Shown piece after piece: positions 41,501 to 53,900 of a stretch of 64,000 bases of DNA; the first letter of the stretch is position 1; each line of letters starts with the position of its first letter. Made by a program: the position numbers and the translations under genes. Location: positions 15,736,580 through 15,800,579 of the forward strand of contig CM032806.1 of the NCBI GenBank assembly GCA_019155185.1, given 5' to 3'. The stretch comes from Beaufortia kweichowensis (lineage: Eukaryota > Chordata > Actinopteri > Cypriniformes > Gastromyzontidae). Below the pieces are notes generated by a model that was not told the origin of the DNA, did not search any database, and saw nothing but the letters and a program-made list of their open reading frames with translations.

Positions 41501-44500
41501 ACACTTTGCTTTTGAGGAAGGTGACCAACACTGCTCAGTGGTAATATTCACTGATAACTCCATTGGAGTTTATTACACAAAGAAATGAAACTCTTGCCGT
41601 ACACTTTATAAAAACAAATGTGTTTCTATGTTATGCAATAAGTATCACGCTTCTTCAGATTCTCTCATTTTCTATTGGTGATTTCCACCCAGTCAGGGCC
41701 AGACTCCTGCAAGCATCTCACTTACTGCATCTTGATCATACAGTACACTTGATCTCCTGCTGAAAAAGTATCAGACCAACAATTGGACTGGCAGTTGCCC
41801 TATAGCCGTTAATGTGCTCTGCAGGAGGCTGCAGGGTTTTTTTTGACGCAGCGTATTTTTCCCCTTCCCGCTGAGCATGTGCGTTGGCGTTCTGCGAAGG
41901 AGGGGAGAAGCTGCCGCTGCGCTCTGCCGTGTCATGGAGGTGATGGGGTGTGCTAATGAATTTCTGCCCTCTGTGCCAAATGCTGATGCTCCCAGCATGC
42001 TCAGGGGCTTTTCTGCTTGTTTATGGCCAGAGCAAGATAAATTACATTACATTTCTTTTCTGGGCTTGCTGAGGAGCACGATAGTTTGACGTGCTTTGCT
42101 CGTACCTCAGGAGCAGGTTGGCTGTTTTACGACGGAGTTCATTTTAATAGTTAATTCTGATATTTTGCCCTGTAGCTTCTGCATTCATACCTACATCCTG
42201 GCATCATTGACTCAGCCTTATGTTGTCCCAAACCTGTATTTTCTTCTGTGAAACACAAAAAAAATAGGCAGAATTTTAATGCACTTTTTCACGATAGCAA
42301 TGTTTATTGCACGACGCTCTTGAATACTTGATTATGATTGGACAGTCACGACATTCAATGTATGTAAATCCCCCAAAACAACTGCTCAAAACTAATAACT
42401 TGGGCTCTTCCGGATATTAAACTTAATTAACTCATGTGTAAATTTACTTATAATTTATAATTTACTTATGTATAAATTCGAACTAAATATAGCTAATTAT
42501 TAACATACGTGAGATTATATCACAAATAGGAGACGTGTTTTTCCTCACGGAAGGTTTGTATTTCTTACAAATAAGCTAATAAAATATTTTAAATCGATAT
42601 TTTTTGTCCAATAATTTACTCATGTGGCAGGGCATGTAATAAGCAACCAAAAGTTTGCAAGAGTTGCAGTGAATGTCAGTGAATTACAAAAAGCTTTTCA
42701 CAAAGCTGTCACGTAATTGTAGTTTGGTTCAGACGACTTAAAATAAAGACTAAAGTTTTTTACAGTCTCACAGAAGAAATATAGTTGGGTCTGGAGCAAC
42801 ACTGGGATTGTAAATGATGACAGAATGATTATTTAGTAAACTAAACTGTTTCTTGACAACTTCTTTTCAGACACAGTTTCTCCATTTTAAAATTGAAAAA
42901 CTAAACTTCGTTTCGGTAAGCCTGCTCTTCAGGTACACTTCCCATTCCTGAATCTGACAGTCCAGAATATGTGTCCAGCTCCGTGTCCAGTGGAGGAAGA
43001 TATTATACTCATCTTGGGATCTTTGTGTTACTTTCAGGATTGGAAAATCGGGCCGTTCTGCTTTTAAATGAAGGGTGTTGTTAATTATATGGATATAAAG
43101 AAAGATAAAAGAAGTCTTATGGAATGTGTAACTGTGTGGTATGTTTTTCCTCCAATTAGAGCAAAGTCAGGACAGCGTCGCTATCATGTCAGACTCCAGC
43201 TCCTTGCAGGATGTCTTCATAGACCCCACTAGCTCACAAGACAGCAGTCACAAGGTGAATTCTGGGAAGTGTCTTTTTCCAGAAGAATCAAATGCCATTG
43301 GGAAAGAGAAACGGGTATCGATGGAAGATACAGGTAATTGTTACACATAGTTTTGAGAGGAAAAATCTGTGCATTTCTGTGTGTATATGTTTATATGGCA
43401 TTAGGAGATCATTCCTGAACATGCTGTTGATTCGGGCGGTGTTAGCGGCTTTTTCTTTTTAAAGATGCAGCTTTTTAAGACAATTACTTTCAGACTCATT
43501 TTTAGTTGTTGGTTTATGTACCAGTATCTTCAGCTGTAACAGATGCTTTTAATTTAGCATACTGATTGCTCAGATGTGAATATTTTGTGGTTTAAATACT
43601 CACGTAAGGTCTCACTCAAAGTTTTAAAGCAATTTTATGTTTAAAGCATGATTTTTCGTAGTGCTGTTTTCAGAGTTGTCACGTACAAAAAGAAAGAAAT
43701 AATGTAAAATAAACTATTTCATCTCTTCTCCATTTGTTGGGTATTATTGCTTCTGGTTTGTGCATTTTAATTCCCACTAAGTAGACGATTTATAAAAAAT
43801 ATAAAATTTCTGCACATTCCAATTTAAATTCTTAGTCATTTTTTTTGTCTGGACTTTTCCCATTAAATCCCACAGGTGACTTGCAAGACAAGAATATGGA
43901 TATCGCCTCCGCCACAATCTCTCAAGAATCTTCAGTCACGCAAGAGTCTTCAGACGCCACTTTATTCATCACCTCTCCCGAGGCGTCCGTCCCCAAAACG
44001 CCTACTACAGACACACCCACTCAGCCACCAGCATTACCACTGCATACCATCACACCGCAAAAAACCCATCTGCAGACAGGGCCCTCCAGCGAGGGCAAGC
44101 GGAGACCAGAGCCCCCTCCCCCTCTGGAGGTGATAGAGGTGCCCAAATGTCTGCCAGCGGGACGGGCAGAGCAGAGGAAAACACTGGTGGATGTGTGTGT
44201 GAGGTCTCTCTTCTTGTGTCTGAGTCGCTTCCCACAGCACTACAAAAGCCTGTACCGTCTGGCCAACCTGTATGCCTACAGCAGGACACACAAGGTAAGC
44301 ACACTTTCACACACACACACTTTCTTAAACCTTAAACGTAACCTTAAACGTCTTTAAAGCTGTAGTGTTTTATTTTGCGGGAAGGGGATGAAATTGTAAA
44401 GTATATATACTGTATATATATATATATGTATGTACACTGCTGCTCAAAAGTTTGGGATCAGTAAGACTTGTAATGTTTTGTAAAGAAGTATCTTATGCTC

Positions 44501-47500
44501 ATCAAGGCTGCTTTTATTTAATTAAAAAGACAGAAAAAACAGTAATATTGCAAAATGTTATTACAATGTAAAATAATGGTTTTTATATTAATATACTTCA
44601 AAATATAATTTATTCCTATGATGCAAAGCTGAATTTTCATCAGCTGTTACTCCAGTCTCATATATATATATATATACACAATATTCTGTGATACTTTTTT
44701 CCTTGATCAATAAAAGGTTAAAAAGAACAGCATTTATTTAAAATAGAAAGGTTTTCGAACAATAGACACTACTATTTCAAAGTTTGTGGTCAGTACACTT
44801 TTATTCTTTCTTTTTTTTTTTTTTTTTAAAGTCATTAATACTTTTATTCATCAATGAAGTGTTAAATTAATAAAAAGTGTTAGCATAGATTTACATTGTT
44901 AGAAAAAAAAGCATTTTTACATATTTATATTTAGTTTATATTTTGAATAAATGCTGTTCTTTTTAACTTGTTATTCAATCCTGAAAAAAAGAATCACAGG
45001 TTCAAAAACATTATTCGGCAGCTCACCTGTTTCCAACATTGATAATACTGAGAATAAATCAGAATATTAAAATGATTTCTGAAGGATCATGTGACACTGA
45101 AGACTGGAGTGACAGCTGATGAAAATTCAGCTTTGCATTACATGATATAAATTATATTTTAAAGTATATTCATATAAAAACATTATTTTATATTGCAATA
45201 TTACTGTTTTTTTTTCTATATTTTTTATTATTTTAAATAAGTGCAGCCTTGATGAGCGTAAGAGACTTTTTTATTAACACTACAAGTCTTACTGATCCCA
45301 AACTTTTGGGCGGCAGTATGTAAATGTGTGTGTATATATATATATATACGTCTATGGAATGTCCTCATGAAGATAATAAACCATACATGTGTGTGAAGCC
45401 CAGGCAAGATATCTGTCACAACCCACAGATATTAAGAGTGGGTGTCAAAAACTGTAACGGCTCATCTCGTGGACGTGTTATCACCACTGACCACTAAACA
45501 AACCGCTTACATTTGCCTAAAGCCCCTTTCACAGCCGCTACAGTATATTTTTGTGTTGTGGCCGATACGAGGAATAGATGCGAGTACACGAGGGGCCAAT
45601 AGGGACTTCCCACACTTTGCATATGTGGTCAAGTCATGTAAAAAAAAAAACCCTTTCTAAATTAATCTACATCTGGCTGCAATAGGCAAAGACTGTTGTT
45701 TGGTACTGTGTAATTAAATAGTTGAACAAAGTTTTCATTAAAACATTATTATATGAAATAATATTCATTCATAAGTCATTCTTTTGCTGTGTTTGTAATG
45801 GGATGAACTCTTTTTGTTCTTGAACCAATTCGTAGTTTTGTTTAAGCATGTTAAAACTCATTTAGGTATTTAAAACTCACTTTACTTTCACTTTTTTCAC
45901 GTCAGAATTGTTTGTCTTTAATATCACGGTCATGCAATAGTCAGTGCAACGGTTTCACAAATGCATGCATGCATATAAGCGCTGTATGATAATAGATTTA
46001 GATTAAAAGAGATATGAAAAATATTGCGAGAGGCTATTTGGATTTTTAAAATCACTTTGCATGTGTTTTTGCATGTTTTTAATTTTTAAATATTTTTAAT
46101 AATATTTTGTACTCTCTTGTACTGACTTCCAAATGACATTTTCTCAAATTTTGCCCACGGTAATGATAATCTTACAGTGAAAGTGTGTGTGTGTGTTTAG
46201 CCTTTTTCCACTGACATAAAAGTGCATGTTTGTATATACGCACAGACCCTGATGTTGTTCCATTCTCTCTGTTTGAGATGCTGTATCCTCTTATCTCTAT
46301 TTTTGAGCTCTTTGCAGACATTGTCTAACCAAAAGGTCTTGTGAAAAAAGCTGCAAACGCTGCTTCTGCCTCTTCACGGCGAGATGTTTATCTCTCCGGC
46401 TGATCTATAAGCAGAGATCTTTCAGCTCTGAAATTTAATCACCCCACAACGACAAGCCAGAGATTTCATAACCGCCACCATGCTTTTAATCGCGTCTGAC
46501 TCGCTCCCAAGGCGAAAGCGCGGAAACGTAACTCTGGGATTTAATGAATGGCCACGGATGGCGTTTGAGCTCTTGTTTGTGCAGCGTTTGACATGCAGTG
46601 AGAGATGTGCGTGTGTGTATACTAATGAGATGTCACATGGTAGTGATGTGATGCTATGTGTCTATTAACTGTGAATTAGGAGTGTGCAAATGGATTTTTT
46701 TTACTGTAACAAGAGCATTTAGTCTTAATGTTGGTTTTTTGGTTGATGTCTTTGTGTGGCTGTGTTCGAATAGCACAGTACCGTACTACTTCTACTATTT
46801 TCTCAGCTGATATTCTGTTCACTTTATGGGAATTTTCTGTATGCATAAAATGGCCAACCAAATATTTCATCATATGAATAGGTCAGATGTCAATATTTGG
46901 CATTTATGTACCCATGTGAGGTCTCTCCCAAAGTTTTTAAAGCATTTTTTATGTTTAAAGCATAATTTGTTCATAGGCAGTTAAAGTGCTGTTTTTAGAA
47001 TTGTCACATCTGTACCAGTATTTAACTTTTTTGTGTGTTTTTGAAGATCCAGCCCATCTCCATCTGTTTTTTGCTCGTCCATAATGCTTGAATTTTCCAG
47101 AAGTGGCATTAATTATTAATCAGTTATTTAAAAAAAAGTATGGCTGCTAGACACATCAAAATGATCAAAATATCAGACATTTGCATATCGTAGTGGTTTG
47201 CAGTAACTGAAGGATTTTAATACTTTAAAATGCAATGCAGATAGCAAAGAGACGTTCAAGACGCTTTTTTCCTTGGAAGAATGCACGTAAAACATGTATA
47301 TTGGTTACACAATTTTCAATCATTTTTGATCAGTTTGATTGTATATAATTTAAATGGATTTTACAAACTTTAGGCATTATCATATTGCATATTGTTTACG
47401 CTAATGCATACCACATTTTCCTTCAATATCAAAATCATCCCAGTTACGAGATGTTTTTAGCTGGATGAATGTGCAGAATTTATTTTGTAGTACAGTAGTG

Positions 47501-50500
47501 TAGCGTATACTACAGTTTTACTTACAGTAAGTTTACATTATATATGAAGTAAAATGGCACACTAACGATAAAGTCTTAACACTACAGTTCGATATATTAT
47601 TTTTTTCCTACTACATGCTGCCGGTTTTTTGTGTGTTTGGGCTAGGTTCCCCCAATTTAAAACTCTTTTGGCCTCTTGCACACAGAGCTGACTGAATTTA
47701 TTTGTGTTTTCACAGAACCTGCAATGGGCACGAGATGTGTTGCTAGGGAGCAGTGTCTCATGGCAACAGCTGAAGCACATGCCGGCACAAGGACTTTTCT
47801 GCGAGAGGAATAAGACCAATCTGTTCAACGTAAGTCCCAGTCTAACTGCAGGTTATACTTGTATATTAAAGTTTTTCATAGCACAGTTAATTCAGTTTAC
47901 AGCTACAGCACCATCAAGTTATCAGTGACGCTGCGTGTGGAACTAGTAGAGCGAGTCTGCTGCCGTTCTTACACGTGTAGGATAAATTCGATCGTAAATT
48001 TCACAGAATCAGAGCTGTAAAATCCCAACACAGACACACACGCACACACAAATCCAAAGAGATTACAGGCTCCTCACAGAAAATGCCCTAAACTGGCTGG
48101 ATTTACGGTTGTCTCTGGACACCATGAGGAAGACAGATTGCATCACGACAGTCTTTTTTGAATCTGTTTGTCTGTGGTTGCCATTTTTCTTGCCCACTAG
48201 CCTTTGATTTTGAATGACATGAGGGTGAATAAAAGATGACAAAATTTTTATTTTTGGGTGAAAACTACTCGGATTATTCATTCATTTGTTGACGTGGCAA
48301 ACCTAGCCACGTTCTGTATCCGTAAGGCCTATTTGGTTGTCGTTTAATATGAAGTAACCCAGTTTTTGTTGATTTATTGTTGCAGCTCTAGGTAATAAAT
48401 TATTTGTATTTGTTGATTTATGAAACCGGACTGACTACATACTGTACTGTACATTTTCTTAGATCGTAAGTCACGTGATGTAATTTTTTTCTATAAAACA
48501 GGAGGGGTTTGCTTTGTGTTAGTGTGTTTGGTATGAAGGAAGAAGCGATGTGGGCCGGGCTGTTCTACTTTGCCCCAGGCTCTGGCAGCATTCACTGGCT
48601 TAAAACACATGACAGAAACACAAACCCAGTTTCTCTCCCATCCATCCACACAGCATATGGGTCTGCATATGCACCACCCACTCTCCCGTTCTCTCTGGAC
48701 CACTGGCCCTCACCACACGGGACATGATTCAGGCAAACATGTCACTTTGAGCCATTTTCTTTAAAACATTTATTACAGTTTCACTCATGGTGTAAAAAAT
48801 AGCTGGTGAGGGAAATATTTTCATCAGGTTTCTTTAAAGCCTAGATGAAATGGCATGAAAAATACATTTAACTTCTGAAATATAAGTTACTTGAAAGAGA
48901 ATTCCTGCTGGCATTAATAGCATTACTATTAGTATTACTTCTACTAAACAAAATCCCTACGTATTAAACTTTGGCACGTTAATTGTTCTTTACTGATTGC
49001 ACTACGCATGATACAGTCATTTGTGCGGTTTGCTGAGAAGAGGTGTGACAGACGATGAACGACTTGAAGTATCTAAGCCATAGCAACTGCCTAGCAACAC
49101 CTTAGCAACCACCCATAACACCCTAGCAATGCCCTGGCATCTGTCTTTAACACAGTAGCATCTTTAGCACATGCAATCACAACAAAAGTCTGGTTTGTTT
49201 AGATTTTTACAGTCTTGGTTTAAATCAGCAGAAACTGAAGTCAGAAATAGACAGATAAATAGGATCTATTTTGATGTTGTTTTTCAGAAGATGAAATGAT
49301 AATGACAATAAACACTCTGCTTGCCTGCGCAATAGTGTATTTAAACTAATGTCTAAGAAATGTGGTTTCATCTAAGATTTTAACAGTAAAGAGCTCTTTT
49401 CACTGTTGGATTTTATTTCTGATTTGATTTTATTTTGAAGCAAATCATGAAATTTGTATAAATGAGTAAATAGAAATATAGTGTCGCGTTTGAGATCCTC
49501 CATCCAGTTATTTTCCTGGTTCCGGGTTAATCGTCTGATTCTGGGTCAGTTTATGATAGATTGATCAGGGCTGATAGATTGATGAGGGCTGTTCACACCA
49601 TCTTCATCATCAGAAAGGTCTTCAGAAAAAAAGAAATGTCTATTTCATTTACTAAGAACCAGAGCAAAAACGTTCCACACACACATTAAAGTAAGTGTGA
49701 TTAATGTGGCTCAGTGTAGCAAACACCTAGAGTTCACATTTACAGATACGGTCAGGAGGATTAGCATTTTGACTTCCCTGTTATCAGCAGGAGGTTTGAA
49801 ATACCAGGTGCGTGTGTGCACGTGTTGTCACGGTGGAAAACCGCAACGGTGAACACAGGAAGGGGAAATGAATGTGTTTGATGGAGATACCCTGTTTTAC
49901 ACAGTCTTCAGGCATTTCCGAGCTTCTTGTTTTTATCTTCTCTTGTCATATTGTGTCTCATCTTGTCTTATTCTTCTCATCTCTTCTCTGTGTCTACTCT
50001 TTTTTCCTGTCTTCTGTTGTTTCATGTATTTCCTTGATTCCACATCTCTTCTTGTCACCTCCCATCTGTTCTTCTCATCACATTTTTAGCTTAACCTGAT
50101 AACTGTCACTGCACATATTGAGCATACATGTAAAATTGCACTGTCCGGACTACAATTAGATACTTTATTTTTAAATTTTTTACTCTTTATATTTTTTAAT
50201 TTTGGGTGTTTTTAAAAATAACATTAACATGTTTTATCATTTTTCTGTTTTGGATTATTGTTATGAAAAAGTGTCATATTTGTTCTCGAGTCTTAGACCT
50301 AAACAGAAATAAACCAAAGTGTTCCGCCTGTGGAACAGCGACAGTTAACAGATAAACCTTTTAAATCTAATGTCTCTTCTCTTATTTTTTTTTATTTTTT
50401 TTTTCTTATTTTTCATTGTTTTGTCTTTTTTCGTTTTCTCATCTCCTGTATCTCTTCTCTTTTCATTTAATCTGGTCTTTTCTCATCTCTGTGTCATCTT

Positions 50501-50884
50501 TTTTCCTCACTTTTCTTTGTTTAAGTCTTGTCTTTTCTGTCTTGTCTCTTCTCTTTAGCAATTTCTTCTTGTGTCTTTTCTTCACGCCTCATCTCCTCTC
50601 GTTACCTCTCTCCTCTGTTCTCGTCTCGACAAGTCTCATCTCATGCTGTTTCTTCTCTTTTAGCTCTTGTCTTGTTTTTCGGTCTCATCTAGTCTCTTTT
50701 CTCTCTTCTTGGCTTATGAAGTTTCATCTTGTCATCTCCTTTTTTCCTTTCTTGTTTTAGTTCTTTTCTCTACTGTGATTATGTTACACTTATGCATCTG
50801 CCAAACATGTTTATCCAAAGTGAGTACATATTTTGGTCTCTTCTTTTCTCTGTTTATTGTCGTATACACCTTTGCATCCTGTTG

Positions 50885-50938
<54 letters not shown>

Positions 50939-53900
50939 GTATGTATGTTTTGTGTGGTTGCACACTGCTGGGCTGAGAAACCGAGCCGATGGCTGATTGG
51001 CTGCCTGCGTGTTGAAGGCGGTCTCTGCCCGTGTACAGAGCGGGAGAGAGCGAGCGCAGGGAGGAGGGAGCGAGAGCACGAGCGAGCACACTGGGGTCAG
51101 AGCAGAGAAAGAGAAGCGTGGGCGTTTTGTTTTGCGATGGCAGGGCTGGAAAGAGAGGAGAGCGAGCTCACGACTGTTTGAGGCACAACCACCTCTCTTC
51201 GTTTTCTCCTCCCTTCACACACGCGCAGCCCGCTCCCTCGAGCCTGGACCGTAGCTTTCCTTCTCTTGCTGGAACACTTATTACCAAATCAAAACATTCA
51301 ACTTCAGACAGGCAGAGCGTGGAGTAGCTCTCCTCGGTGATGGTGAGTTTTTCCTTTAGGTTTTCCTGTTTGGTTTTCATTTCCTTCCTTTTTTTGTCTT
51401 TAGTTTGCTTGTGGAATTAAAGGTCTTGCGTGTTGATATTTGACAGCCTTTAAAAGCTGGTTGAAGGTGGGAGAGAGGTGTACATTAGACTTCGAGTTGA
51501 GCGAGCGAGAGAAAGAAAGTGAGTGTTTGCGAGAGAGACATAGCGTTAGCTCTGTCACGCGTGACGCAGATAATAGTTTGCGAGTGCTCTCACCGGTCCC
51601 TGTGTTTCATCAGTATGAGTGGCAGTAATGGCCAGAAATGGAGTGATGAAGTGCACTTGATGAGTCAGATAACTGGGAACCACCTTTCTCATTCTCATTT
51701 GTTTTTTTCTTTTAATTTTCTTCTGTTCTCGTCTTTGACATGCTGTTCTGTTCTTATTTTGAGTGCAAATGCTGCCTTGATGCTTACTAGACACTTTTAG
51801 CAGTGGGTGAGGCTGATGTTAGGTGTTTGGGGGAATCCCTCAAAGGTACAATCACCATCTTGGGTTTCCTGACTACTGGCTTCTGAAATACGACTTTTAG
51901 TTGTCAGAATGGCTTTGTTTAGTTGCTGAATTACAAAATTGTTATTATAGATGTGATTTCAAAAGCGTTAAGCATACGTTAACATCTATTAAACTTAGTT
52001 GCTGTGATTTTCCTGCCCAAAATGTTCTGCTTTACAGTTAATTTAGCTTTTCAATTTGGCCCGTGTATGCAAAAGAATAACCAGTAAAATGTCTTTTTCT
52101 TAACTTTTACGATTATAATATAATAGCTGTTTTTATTAACTCAAAGCTCTGTTGTTTATCTTAATCTTTACATAATATCAGAAGTAATTAAGTATTACTA
52201 ACTGTACATACACATCACAGTAATTCTATTCTTGCTCATTTTCAGATGACAAAAAAATGACTTTATATGACTCTTTATATGACTTTATATGACTCAGTTT
52301 ATGAGTTGGTTGTTAAACCAGTTCTTACAAATAACTTGTTAAATTAAGAATAGTTTAATAAAGCAAGTCGGCCCATAGGAGTCATTTGATTGTGAATCGG
52401 ATATCATGGGCTGTACTTTTTGTTTCTTTTGATACAGGAAACACCGGTGTACATTTGGTGTACTGCCGTGAATTTGAATTTTTTTCCTTTATGGATGTGA
52501 CATTTTCCTTTTTTTTATATTTAACATCTTTTCAGGGTAAGATTTGACATTTGCATGCAATTTCCCAGTTTCATCTCAATGTGTTTAATGTACAATTCTA
52601 TTGTGAATTACAAATTTATCCGCTAAAATTGAGTTTGCCTAGTTGGTTTTTTGTAAACAGTGTAAAATCTAAACAATGTGAGATACTGTTTTGCCAAATG
52701 AGTAACTGCTCATATTAAAATCTCATCAGCCTTCATTTTTCGACTGCCTGATGTAAAAAAAAAAAGTCTGTCTCAAAGTAATGAAAACAGACTTTCTTTC
52801 TCAGATGCTCATTTTTGAGAGGAGCAGCTCACTTGTTGAAGAAGTCTTGTGTCTTCTGTGCTCTCCACAATTTAATGATGGTGTTGTCAAATTATATCGA
52901 TTGCATTAGAAGCAGCTGTACGTGACATCTCTTATTCGCTGGATAGCTGCCTTGTTTAGTCTTGTTTAGTCATAAACTTTTTCTTCTTAAACTAATGCCA
53001 TGCTAATCAGAGGCAGATGATTGGCTGAGTTTATTTTTTAGTCATCAAAGAGTTTTGGTTACAGTACAAGCAATGTTGTTTTCTCTCAGATATGCACAAA
53101 ACTGGTATGGTAATAGTTGTTTTATTGTGTTTCTGCTCTGGGAGATGTATAGATTCCCCGTAATACAGAGAGACGATCTTCACGTGTATTCAATTCCAAT
53201 GTCTCGTACTATGTTCATAACTTACAGTTTTGAAAGCGCTGTCTCATTACAGATCTTCTTTCTTTAAACGTGTTCGTGCTTGTTCTCACTCCATAACTTC
53301 AAAACCAAGTTGATAATGAAATGACTGGTGTTTAATCTGAGAATCCGACACACTTGACTAGCTGAAACAATCTGTGACTGGACTCAAGGCATTTAAAGAC
53401 TTTGGCAGTCAGAGAAGAACACCAAATCAGTGAATGCAATTATAATCTAAATTATGATTTATCATTTATTTCTAAGCAGCATTTATGTGTAAAGCATGTT
53501 ATATTATTAATAAAAAATAGTTGCTAACATAAGCACGTCAGGAATGACTGAGCTAACGCGTGTAATCTGGCTGTAAAGCTGTGCGGTTTGAGGACTTTGT
53601 GCCAGAAACCCATCCAACAGCATTCCATTTACCGATCCATTCTGACACGCCCCCTTGTGACCCATCAGGACACTCCCTGTCCCGTATCTTTCTATCAGGA
53701 CACACCCACTTCTGACTCTTTCCTGCATCCATCCATCTCCTGCGTCCTGCCGGATGGGCTTTGGATAATCCCTGCTGTGAAAAGTCAAAACCCTTTTAGA
53801 AAACACATTTCACATCCAGAACTTTATAGCATTAGTCAGTGTAGTGTTTATTGTTCAGGTGTGAAAAATGTGCCCTGGGTGATGTGTATGTTAGTGTAGT

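Larger units (their letters stand above)
37752..43159. other. cabin1: cabin1 intron 27 (5.4 kb)
   Basis: Contains the palindromic element at 38226-38575, an inverted-end element at 39839-40802 and a family B repeat at 41160-41402. A less repetitive, G+C-richer stretch around 41740-42110 may be conserved non-coding DNA. No coding exon was recognised. Confidence 0.55.
36754..44294 (+). other. cabin1: cabin1 exons 26-29
   Basis: Exon 26 encodes YELFFNMLAEAAVGPFARGE, matching the human NFMKEAAEGPFARGE region. Exon 27 holds an apparent one-base loss (separate entry) and the conserved SPPYAVTPVDHDYVKRK. Exon 28 is Ser/Asp-rich (SQDSVAIMSDSSSLQDVF). Exon 29 is a Thr/Pro-rich linker ending in the conserved LFLCLSRFPQHYKSLYRLAN. 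This is the weakly conserved, largely disordered middle part of the protein. Confidence 0.8.
44295..47715. other. cabin1: cabin1 intron 29 (3.4 kb)
   Basis: Holds the hairpin element at 44434-45319 and a reverse family A copy at 46860-47060. Around 46300-46640 the sequence is unique-looking and G+C-richer. Nothing coding is supported. Confidence 0.55.

Noticed and set aside
46480..46668. 62-codon ORF with a good start context (gccaccatgc) in cabin1 intron 29
   Set aside because: No known domain, no promoter or splice context; kept only as part of a possible conserved non-coding patch.
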